Source of the DNA: Sordaria brevicollis
Lineage: Eukaryota > Ascomycota > Sordariomycetes > Sordariales > Sordariaceae
NCBI GenBank assembly: GCA_033439795.1
Contig: JAUTDP010000017.1
Span: 62,001-126,000 of the forward strand
DNA: 64,000 bases
Direction: 5' to 3'
In this document: positions 1 through 9,172 of the stretch, in pieces
Layout: each line of letters opens with the position of its first letter
How positions within the stretch are numbered: position 1 is the first letter of the stretch
Translations under genes and position numbers: made by a program
Notes under the pieces: model-generated
What the model was told of the DNA's origin: nothing
Databases searched by the model: none
What the model saw: the letters and a program-made list of their open reading frames with translations, nothing else

Positions 1-141
1 ATCATGAAGGATATCTTCGAGGAGGGCAAGGGCTTGCCGTGCGCGCTGGTAAACGAGGCGACGGGCGAGAGGTGCAGTTGGTTTGTCGACAACCCGGCGG
101 TCGAGGGCGTCAGCTACCCAAAGAGGCCTTTCAGCCTATAA
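1..141 (+). CDS. 3' end of an unidentified protein-coding gene (partial)
   Basis: Frame 1 is open from the window edge to a TAA at 139-141 and encodes the last 46 residues of a protein ending in KRPFSL. Almost every third codon position is G or C, as in the real genes nearby, and this favours genuine coding sequence over chance. The fragment contains two cysteines (PCALVNEATGERCSW) but no motif I can assign to a family. There is a Met codon at position 4, but a 45-residue gene is less likely than the tail of a longer one that starts upstream of the window. It converges on the GH76 gene across about 850 bp. The function is unknown. Confidence 0.65.
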   Translation: MMKDIFEEGKGLPCALVNEATGERCSWFVDNPAVEGVSYPKRPFSL

Positions 142-993
142 GAGCTATGATTATGACGGGATGATGTTATCTTTTGCGCGTGGTGGGAATGAAAGAGGAG
201 GAGGAGGAAAGGGAAGGCATGGGGTGTTGCAACTTGATCGGCATGTTGCTCCCTCGGGTGATTGTTTGGGGATATAGAAGGTAGACGGGACCATGAAGGA
301 AAAAATACAAAAGGGTTCAAGAAAGTTCGGAACGAAGAAACGACGCCTCGGGGAAAGTGGAGGAAGCGCAGCACTTGCCTTGGCCCAGGAACGAAGCGAC
401 GAATTTGGGCAAGTACAGAATAAAATTTAAGAGGAAGAGGTCTACATTGACGAAACGGAACTGAGGATCCAACGGAGCAATAATGGATCTCGGTCAAGCA
501 TACCCAGAAGGATCAATAGACGTGGACCGGCGGACGCGGAGGTTTGGAGTTGCTTTATGGGACGAAAACAGGAGTGATTGGAGTTTCTCGGATTACCCCG
601 TACGGATATGTACAGGTAGCGGCGGGGACCTTGTCTCTTTCCATGCAAACGACGTTGATATTGCTATCACACGCCCAATGTTAATCTTCAATGCAATATT
701 TGACAAAGAACCACCAAGGTCACGAGTTGGCCAAGACGAAGAATGTCAAGTCATATAGCAATAACCTGTATTCCATGCTGTCTGATTCCTGATCTCTAAG
801 AGTAATCCCCCCTTTAGCCCCTTTTATCCTCGCCTCTTTAAGACGTCTAGACCGAGCCTCGCCGGGTATAATGAAGTCTATGCTCGTACCCGATGCCATT
901 CCTCCGTCATCTATTCCATGCCTCTTGAGGAGCAAAATTCAAACCCATTCCAACCTCAAGCTTGCACTTCAAGACTCCCTCCGTGTTCCCTCT
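142..993. other. Intergenic region between convergent genes
   Basis: This stretch should hold the 3' UTRs of the partial gene on the left and the GH76 gene on the right. The open frames in it are short and overlap on both strands. They lack the GC-rich third positions seen in the adjacent coding sequence. I see no RNA gene or repeat. Confidence 0.6.
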
Positions 994-2189
994 TTAGAGA
1001 AGTGCAACCCACAAGCTCGCGGCCGACTGTTGCTTCGCAAGACTGGCACCATCGAATGGGCCTGCCCAGCTGGTGCCATACAGATTGCCTCCGTCTCGGG
1101 CCTTCTCATACGCCGAGTTTGCGTTCTGCTCCAGGTACGCACGATATGGTCTGCCCGTGATCAGCGAGTCGAATTCGCCGAGATTACGAGCAAAGATGCC
1201 CTTGAAGCTCTGCTGGTCGAAGTTGCAACCCTTGGTGGTGCCCTCGCAGGCGTAATCCGTCAGGACGCCCGTGGAGGGGGGAGTGAGCTGGGGCGAGTTG
1301 ATGACGGCGTTGACGATGGTGGAGGCGTCAAGAATGTAGCTCGGATCGGACGTTGTGCGGAAGAGTTCTGTTTCACACATTGGATCATTAGTTATTCTGA
1401 AATTACTGAAGTATGATAGACGGAAGAAAGTGAATGAAAGGGGGGCACATTACCAGAAAGACCACCGACCAACGCTCCCTGGAGGTATGTCCACGTCGGT
1501 CCCTCGTTGTTGTAGCACACTTCATTTGTCTTGTCTCGAGTCAAACCGTCGTTGAGCAGCCCCTGTGAGTTGATCATGCCCGACTCCTTCAGCCATTTGT
1601 ATGTCTTGACCGCTTTGTCAAGATAAATGGAATCGCCCGTCCGGAGATGCAGACCCGCGGCCAGCTTGATGTAGAGGGCGTTCGCAATGGCGTTTTTGTA
1701 CGTCAAAGCCCTGATATCCACGTAGATTCCGCCGCCACACTCCGTCTCGGTCCAGTACTTCCAGATGTATTCTTCGTCCTGCCTGGCAATGTCCAGGTAT
1801 TGCTTGTCGCCCGTGAGGTCAAACATGCGGAGCATGGCCAGCGCCCACCAGGCCGTATCATCGGTCGAGTCGGCCCTGAAGTTTCCGCCGCCCTGGGGCC
1901 AACCTGGAACAGGCCCTTTTTGCTTCTCAATGATATCGCGCGCTTGAGCGAGGTAGTCCCGAGTGCCGGTTTTCTGCATGTAGTCTAGAACGGCCTGAAG
2001 GGCGGTGCCCGAAATCCACCACGCAATATCGGGAGACCAGCGACCTTCAGACGGGTTGTAGAAGGCGCTGTTCATGGCGTCAATGGCGGCTTTGGCAGCG
2101 GTTGTAGGGTTGACGGCCGTAGCAGCTTGGACGGGGCTCGCCATGCTTGCGAGGCCGGCCAGGCCAGCCAAGATCTGGAGATATCTCAT
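994..2189 (-). CDS. Secreted GH76 family alpha-1,6-mannanase (Dfg5/Dcw1-like)
   Basis: Two exons (2189-1454 and 1367-994) join to a 369-residue protein. Residues 1-22 form a typical signal peptide ending SPVQA. The GH76 fold is recognisable from WSPDIAWWISGTALQ (about 51-65), the NFRADSTDDTAWW block with the paired catalytic aspartates at 110-111, and a C-terminal NLYGTSWAGPFDG motif. GH76 enzymes cleave alpha-1,6-mannan. In fungi the Dfg5/Dcw1 branch is known to act at the cell wall by attaching glycoproteins through their mannan-containing glycan. Unlike GPI-anchored Dfg5/Dcw1, this protein stops soon after the catalytic domain (SLWVALL) and has no visible hydrophobic GPI-attachment tail. 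A freely secreted enzyme is therefore likely. The start is the first Met of the signal peptide, about 75 bp below a TATA-like box. Family assignment is strong; the exact substrate is inferred. Confidence 0.9.
1368..1453 (-). other. Spliceosomal intron (86 nt) in the GH76 gene
   Basis: On the minus strand the donor is GTAATG at 1453 and the acceptor is ACAG ending at 1368. A branch-like ACTAAT lies about 20 nt before the acceptor. Removing the intron joins the GGLS and ELFRTTSDP frames exactly and keeps the GH76 domain continuous, whereas read-through meets a stop. Confidence 0.85.
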
Positions 2190-2261
2190 CGGTCCTGTAA
2201 GTTTGGTGGTTATCTCTGGTTAGTTCAAGAAGGGAAACGATCCCTCTCCCCAAAGGGTAAA

Positions 2262-2269
2262 TATTTATA
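2262..2269 (-). promoter_or_regulatory. TATA-like box for the GH76 gene
   Basis: The minus strand reads TATAAATA about 73 bp upstream of the GH76 start codon. Position and sequence fit a core promoter element. No transcript evidence is available. Confidence 0.5.
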
Positions 2270-2315
2270 GATAGATGATCTTGGAGCGCCTCAAGACAAG
2301 TGAAGTGTTCACAAC

Positions 2316-2350
2316 GAGTGAAGGCTCACGAGGAGTGAATAGCTCACGAG
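2316..2350. repeat. Short imperfect tandem repeat in the GH76 promoter
   Basis: A unit beginning GAGTGAA and ending GCTCACGAG occurs twice in tandem, with GAGTGAA at 2316 and 2333 and GCTCACGAG at 2324 and 2342. Further GTGAA/TTCAC half-sites lie at about 2300-2312 and 2359-2363. The cluster lies 130-160 bp above the start codon, so it may be a binding-site array. Confidence 0.45.
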
Positions 2351-5300
2351 CATGCCTCTTCACGTAGTCTTTTCCATCCTCAACTCTCGATCGAAAGCTG
2401 ATACAGGTGACATGAACATGTTCGATTAAGAACGAGGTGAAGGGAGTGGCCGTCTACGCAGCAGCACTTTCCCAGCAAAGCGGTATTCATATTCACCGCA
2501 TTGTTTTCCTGCCGTCCCGATACGAGGTTAGCTCAAAACCGAGCGTCTTTGATTCAGAAGGAGTGGGTACTAACCAGCTGAAAGGCCGAACAGTTCACCA
2601 CTTCTCGGGACAAAATCAATGCCCCTTCCTTCACTCGGGTTGGCCCGCCAAAGCCGGGACGGGAGCACCACCGCTCAGGCAACGGATGCATCTGTGTGCC
2701 ATGCCGGACCCATTATCATGGCGAGTGTATCAGGTAGGTTTTAAATCTGAGGACGCGCATGGCTTGTCCTTTTGCTGGGCAAAACTACCTCCAGTAGTTT
2801 TGGGAAACGTGGAAGTTTGGAATTGACAAACACGGTTCTGATGTAAGTTAGTACAACGTCTGGCAGACACCATCCAGGTGATCATCTAACTGAACAGCCG
2901 TAAACCAGTTGTTGATGGATCTCACCAGTCCTGCTTATTCTCTGTTAGTGATCAGGCATGCCTCATCGCGGATCCAGCTCTCCCAAGTCAAGAGCGCGGC
3001 TAAATCTGGAATTCCTAGGTATTACGTCTCCATAAGGCCTGTTTATGTGCCCGAGCGTTTGCCGCGCTGGGGGTTCATCGTATTTGGGCCTCTCCATTTT
3101 CTCATGTGATCACCCGGGCCCAAATGTTACTCTGTGCCGCTGGGACCTGCATCAAGCCGAGTTTGTGGACATCCAGCCTTGAGTTGAAAAGCCTCCTGGA
3201 AGAGGATTGTTGGTTTGGAGGTCCACAGGGTTACCTTTGGACAGAGTGCCCAAGCTTTCCTTTCTCGATCTCATTCGGCGTGGATGATACAACTGGGTAA
3301 CGATCGTAACCCATCCCCACCATGAGGTACTATGTGGTGGGTAGGAGGAAGAAGGTTGCCGGATGTGAGTCGAACCGGATCGAGGAAGTAGACGAACACT
3401 GGCACAAATTCCTTGCGCAGGTCAGCTAGAGAACCTTTGTTCAGACCTCAATTGGGGCATGACCAGTCCTGGCAACTGCCACCGGCTTGGTGAGTGACAA
3501 CCACCTAGGTTTCCATCACAATGGGTGAGGGAAAGAGCAGTCTAGAAGAGGTCTGGCCAGGAAGAGCAATTGGGAAAGAGCAAGGAACGAGAGTGATAAG
3601 AACCAGGAACCACCATGCGGAGAGCCGGATGTGGTTTATGCAATGCATATCGGTGCCGAAGAGAACTGTAAATCGTCGACGTTCTGGCCGTAGAGATACT
3701 CCGGGTCGTATCCGTCGCGTGCCATGTTTGCAATAGGCAGGCAGGCCAGACAATCCATGTTCCCCTCAGTCCGTATCGCGGCCTTCAAGGTCGCAAAAAG
3801 GTGGTGGTCATGCGACGATGGCAATTGGTTATCACTACGTCGATTTTCTCGTCGCGAAGTCTCACAGCCTTGTGCTGGAGTTTCACATCTTCCATTTGAC
3901 CCTTTGCCGCAATGCCCGAGTGTCACTTGAAGGGGTCAATGGAATGTTTTCACTATTTTCTGTTTTCCTCGGAAGAAGTGAGTTGAGCATCTGCGTCATA
4001 TCAAATTCTTCAGGGGTAAAGGATCGCCCTTGCCTAAAGTGGTATAGCGCACTCTTGCCCTACAGAATGTCATGCATGAAATTAAAGGAAAAATCGAATG
4101 CTCGGGACCCATTTCAGTGCGTTTTGTCCAGGGACATCGTTTGAATTTGCGATGGGATTTGCCCCGATGGGTCTGCTTCAGCTCGGTGGGCTTTTATGCT
4201 TCTGATCTCCGCCTCGTCTTCGGTCAGCCGTTGACCCGATAAGTTCAGATGAAGTTGTTGATCTTCCCCCGATGGCATCATGGCAGCCCTCATTGGCGCT
4301 GTCATCCGGTCTTCTAGCTCCCGTGGCTGAGACGTAGCGTCGGGTAAGTTGGTGTCTCTTCCGGCGCAATTGCACGCTGCAGAAAGACATCATATATCGT
4401 CCCAATTGCCGATGTCTGCAACGCGCTAGAAGCCGTTTGCGCTACTCTCCGACACTCAATGATTTCTTCTAGAACTACACAAGAAAGAAGCATTTTGGCT
4501 TCGGTTAGTAGTCATTGGTTGCCTTAGTTACGTAGTATGTAGAGGCTTTCACACTACCTCTAATATATATCCATTAGGTTGAAGCCTTCTCATTGCTTGG
4601 TCGAGGTGCAAAGATCAACAAACATGTGTGACCCTATGGCAAGGTAAGGCTCATACAACAGCGACAGGCAACAACAAAAGCTGCACGAACGGCTTGAACC
4701 TCTTTCCGTGTCAAATTACCCATCGCAGACTTGGCTTTTTGGCTCATCGTGAGCGGCTGTTTCAGAAAAACATGGGACAATGTGACTACAGGGGGGAAGG
4801 GTCCCTTAGGACGATCCAACTAATTTTCATGGGCCGCCTGGAGTCTTGCAGGGAATTAGGCTCATGGGAAACAAGGGGGGGCCAAAGTATGCAACCCTGT
4901 CTAAATGCGACTTCATCGTCCGTTGTTCGAATTTTAACGAGTTGCCAGTTTTCGCATATACCTGCTCTGCCTGCCTCTAATCTACCCTTCGCACTCTTTT
5001 TCATCCTATCTATTTTTCGCATAACCATCTATATCTCTTGCACGGATCAAGGTCTCACTACCGCAAGTGGGCTCCCGGCGCAGTCGTATTACCTCTTCTT
5101 CCCACCTAGCCCAGCAGCTCGCCGAGAAGTCGCCTTGACGAAGATCATACGGACCCTCCCACTTCATGTGCAACACCACATGCGGGCCTTGTTTCTTGTC
5201 CTAGGGAACCGTAGCATCGACCACACTCAACCGGACTTTTGGAGTTGGACCAAACTATCGGCCTCAGACCATCCTGCCCGCCGTCCTGCCCCCCAGCCTT

Positions 5301-5424
5301 GAGCCGAGTCGCACAATATCATCTTATAGACAGGGAACCTGGAACTCGTATCCTGTGGTTTCCGGGGAAAGGGGAAATACTGAGACACGCCTAGCAACCG
5401 CGGAAACAGTCCCTTGGATCCAGG

Positions 5425-7323
5425 ATGGAGGCAGCTGCAAATTTCTTGAGGAGGAAGCGGTCGGCCGGAGGAGAGAAAGGCAGATCACTCTTCTCAAAAG
5501 CAAACCCAACCCCTTCGTCGACTGCCGGACAGCAGAGATTGGACCTGGACCTCCCCGATCTTCCCAAGCTCGACCTCTCCGAGTTGCTTCGTTTTGACGA
5601 GGCCCAATCGAAGGCTCCCGGTCAATCTTTGCAATCGCCAGAAGCAACGACAACAACAAGAATTCCAGCGCCGCCCAAGTCCGCACCGCCAACCACAACA
5701 AGAACGCCGATAGCAGCAACGCCAGCGTCAGCGACGTCAGCTTTGAGCCCATTGGACAAGAAGCTGCCGGTTGCACCAATCCAGACTCGTACTGGTATCT
5801 CTGGTCCAACAACTGGTCCTCCCTCTGCGCCGCCTCCTCCGCCGCCACAGCAAGTCAAGCCTAAGCCGCTGCCAGCGCCCAGATCTGCTGTGGAAGCACC
5901 CAGCTGGGAAAGGACCGGGTCGCAGCAGCCCGGAGCTGATAGGCAAAAGGCAGCCACTATGATCACGACTGCCAACGCGGCCTCCACGCCCACTACCCCA
6001 ACGGCCGCTTCCAACAAGTTGAACGGCGCCAAACCTTGGAATGCTCCGCTGCCGCCCCTTCCGCGAAAACCTGTCCATCGTGGTGCTGGCATAAGTTCTC
6101 CCACTTCGCCTTCGGTTGTGACTTCTCCCACGTCGGTTGCGGCTTCCCCAGACTCGCCCACCCTGAAGCCCATCGCACCTTCGGGGCCAGATTCCTTGAC
6201 ACCCCGCTCAGCCCCAGTCCCGGCTTCGGTTCCGGCTCCGGCTTCGGCCTCGGCCCCGGCCAATCTCAAGCCCGCCGTATCGCCCAACACTTCGGTTCCC
6301 GTATCACCAGCTGGTTCCCTGTCCAGCATCTTGTGGGCGTATTCGGATGGCAGTTCAGGATCAACCCCGAGATCCTCGACAAACTCTACCCATAGCTTTC
6401 CCGATTCCAAGGAGCCCGACCTCAACCCCAACCCAGCGTCTTCGAGACAAGTCGGACAAGTCGCATCGTCAAACCACTATCATGAACAAAAGAGGGAAGA
6501 AGACAAGTCTCGAAAGTTCGCACAAACAGAGCGAGAATTGCCGCCGGCACCGCCCGCCCCTCCAGTGAAAGAAAAAGACTCGCGTCCTTCGGCTCACCGT
6601 CAAAGACCCCAGACGCCGCCAAAGATAGTCCGACTGCAACAAGCGCAAGCTGAACAAGCTTCGACAGGGGCGCCAATCTCGCCGATCGCGATCAACAGCT
6701 CAAACACATCGCCGCAGCAGCAGGGAGAACTTTGGAGACGGAGATCGGTGAAAAGTGAAAAGAACCTGGCGGTTGCGGACCTTAAACTTGATTCCAGCAA
6801 CGGATCCACCGCCGAATCAGCCCAGATTCAATCTCATGCTGCTTCGCGCACCGCCGCTGACGCCCAGCCAACAGTAACACCGCCTTTGTCGCCAGGGCAC
6901 GTCGACGCATCCCCACCTGCAGCCAATAACAATAGCAGCCGTGCCCCAGTGCATAGGACCACTGCCAATGCTCTTCCTGGGAGAAACATCCGACCTTCAG
7001 CCTCTCGTCAACAAGTCAATCCCCAGGTTCAGGTTCAGGATACGATGGGCCAAGCCAAATCCCACTTGAGAAAGAAGAGCCGCGACGACACACAGCAGAG
7101 AGCGGGCACGCCCGCCGAAAAGGCAGTGTCGCAACAGCCGACATACGATGCCACAGGCAATGGGCTGCCCGCCGCCGCCGCCGCCGCCACTACCGCTCCT
7201 TCCGTTGTCGCCCGCCCTCCCGCATCCGATTATGGACAGTACGAAGTGAAACAACCGAATTGGGACCCCAACCAACCGCCTGTGCAGCAGCAGCAGCAGC
7301 AACAACAACAACAACAACAACAA

Positions 7324-7358
<35 letters not shown>

Positions 7359-8313
7359 GCAACAAGTGTCGTCGCCAGAGCTCAAAGGTGGAAACCGGCC
7401 TTCGATTCAGCGCAAGGCAGTTGGGGGAGGGTACGACACCCAGAGGCGGCCGGTGAACAACAACCTTTACACCAATTCCAATCTGGCACCAAGCGACTTG
7501 GATACCAATGGTGGTGCCGAGCTCTCCGTGCGGTCGCCTGTTGGGCTGCCCGCTTCTCCTGCGGCCAACCGGGGGCGCCCTGTAGAACGCCCCGCAGTAC
7601 CGGCCCCGTTCCCCACTCGAACCACATCTAGAGCGGGAACGGGCAACGGATACCGACCCGCAAATCCAAACCCAGCTCCTCCTACTCCTCAAATTCAGGT
7701 CCAGGACGAATATCACCAATATTCCAATGGCAACATAGATCATGGCTCTGTCTCGGAATCCGGGTCTGCTGTATCCGTCGAGACCGTCAAACCGCCGAAG
7801 CGCAGATACGTGGACAATGAAATTGCCGTGATTACGGACGATGAGGAGCCCGAGGAGCAGTCCTGGCCCGAGAGAACAGACAACCCCGGCGTTGCCTTCT
7901 ACCTGAAGAAGATGAAGACCTGGCGTCAAGCACCATTGCCAGCCGACGGGGTAGTGGATGCGCCCCCTCTTACGGACAAGCATTACCGGTGCCTCACCAA
8001 CCACAGAATCATGACGCCGAGCCGACAAAGACACAACCGGGTTGCTTGCCGCACCTGTGGCGAGAGACAGCATGTGGACTGCTCCATTTGCAGTGCCTGC
8101 GCACTCAACATCTGCCCTTCTTGCGCCAAAGGCTTGAAGGTATTCGGAGGGAATCTGAAGCAGCTCCTACGTCATGTGGAAGAGAGCAGACAGTTCAACG
8201 AGGAGGATGAGAGCGGTCAAGTGACTCCGGGAGCCCAGTACGCGGGTCAGAATGGTTTTAGCTACGGGCCTCCAGCAGACAACAGGGTGTTCTCCCCTGT
8301 TGAGGCACGCTAA
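5425..8313 (+). CDS. Large disordered Pro/Gln-rich protein with C-terminal cysteine cluster
   Basis: A single-exon gene encodes 962 residues. Residues 1 to about 790 are low-complexity and probably disordered: rich in Pro, Ser, Thr and Ala, with polyproline stretches that could bind SH3 or WW domains (for example PPLPRKPV), an alanine run, and a 27-residue polyglutamine tract at 621-647. The last 170 residues look folded. They contain an acidic segment (ITDDEEPEEQSWPERTDNPG) followed by a cysteine-rich block with Cys at about 856, 875, 878, 886, 889, 892, 897 and 900. CxxC pairs spaced this way suggest a two-zinc module of a RING, PHD or FYVE-like type, but I cannot match it to a named family. 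The basic N-terminus (FLRRKRS) could be a nuclear signal. The architecture suggests a scaffold or regulatory protein; this is inference. The start ATG is the first Met in frame. Confidence 0.85.
7285..7365 (+). repeat. In-frame CAG/CAA repeat encoding 27 glutamines
   Basis: Twenty-seven consecutive CAG or CAA codons form the polyglutamine tract of the Pro/Gln-rich protein. Mixed CAG and CAA codons slow expansion compared with a pure repeat, but length variation between strains is expected. The opposite strand reads as a leucine run, which creates a false minus-strand frame. Confidence 0.95.
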
Positions 8314-9172
8314 AAGACAGGAACAAAGAGCTGAGCATTAGGGAGCATGTTTGGGAGGAAGCACAAACAACTGCATACTGGGGAAGAGAAGACAGGCGTT
8401 GGCGTTGGAATTGCTTGCTGCTATTTTGTTGCATTGCCGGGATAGTACCTAATAAGTTGTAGAAAGAGGCCGGTATACATGGTACATATGTTTGATGCGA
8501 TTTAGGACACAAGATAATGAGGAAGCCTTTGGTATATATCTCACTGGATGGAAGAGATGACGGTGATACCCTTTTGGATTGGGCTGGCTGCAGTGGTGGC
8601 ATATATGTGCGCGATGGAGGTAGCTCAGTTGAAGAATCACAAGCCACCTTAATGAGAACCAAACGATGATTTTCTACATCTAACCGAGACATTTAAGGAC
8701 TCAATGTGAAAAGACCAACTCGTGTTGACTTGGTGAATCGTGATAGTGTATTAGATCTAGACCGGTCTTCAAAAATGCCCCTGTCGAAATGACGTCCTTA
8801 TGCACGCCGGGAGATCAGTAACGGCCCGCAGTGACAGCTCTAACTTTAGCGGGTTCCAGTGTGAAGGCACGCTGAAGACACTGGTGAGGTGGCAACCACG
8901 TTGCAATCCGCAGATGCCCGCGGTCACTCTTGGAACATGCCCGGGAATATTGTGTACGCGTTACCATGGTAACAAGGTGGGAATGTCCGTTAACGGTTCT
9001 GGACCAATATCGCCAACTCGACCAACGTGCATACGATCATCGATCAATTGGGTTGTTCAAAGTGGCTGTTTTCAATAACGCCATCAAATATAACCCCGGA
9101 CATCCAGTCTGGTCCTGGCAACCCAACACTCTTTTAGCCGACAGAGCTCAAAAGGCACATGTTCACGAATGA
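8314..9172. other. Intergenic region: 3' UTR, then promoter
   Basis: About 860 bp lie between two genes on the same strand. The first part is probably the 3' UTR of the Pro/Gln-rich gene. The second holds the promoter of the coiled-coil gene, including a perfect 14-bp palindrome at 8960-8973. No coding sequence is supported. Confidence 0.6.
8960..8973. promoter_or_regulatory. Perfect RFX X-box palindrome
   Basis: The sequence GTTACCATGGTAAC is a perfect inverted repeat that fits the RFX-family X-box (GTNRCC, 0-3 nt, RGYAAC), the site type bound by yeast Crt1/Rfx1. It lies 200 bp upstream of the coiled-coil gene's start codon. Binding and function are inferred. Confidence 0.5.

Larger units (their letters stand above)
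2190..5424. other. Long intergenic region between divergent genes
   Basis: About 3.2 kb separate the divergently transcribed GH76 and proline/glutamine-rich genes. The first few hundred bases are the GH76 promoter, and the last kilobase probably carries the 5' UTR and promoter of the downstream gene. The longest frame (4628-5302, +, 224 codons) is low in coding character and matches nothing I recognise. A minus-strand stretch at about 3639-3800 has some coding-like codon use (see findings). No tRNA or mobile element is evident. Confidence 0.5.

Noticed and set aside
3361..3395. A GGTTCGACTC string on the minus strand resembling a tRNA B box
   Set aside because: No A box, acceptor stem or anticodon arm can be fitted around it.
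4628..5302. Plus-strand frame of 224 codons
   Set aside because: No recognisable domain and irregular codon use; more likely the leader or promoter of the gene starting at 5425.
5622..6431. Minus-strand frame of 269 codons
   Set aside because: Antisense to the proline-rich coding region, with Gly/Val/Ala-rich low complexity and no domain.
6997..8073. Minus-strand frame of 358 codons with a long leucine run
   Set aside because: It is the antisense shadow of the polyglutamine gene; the leucines come from the complement of the CAG/CAA repeat.
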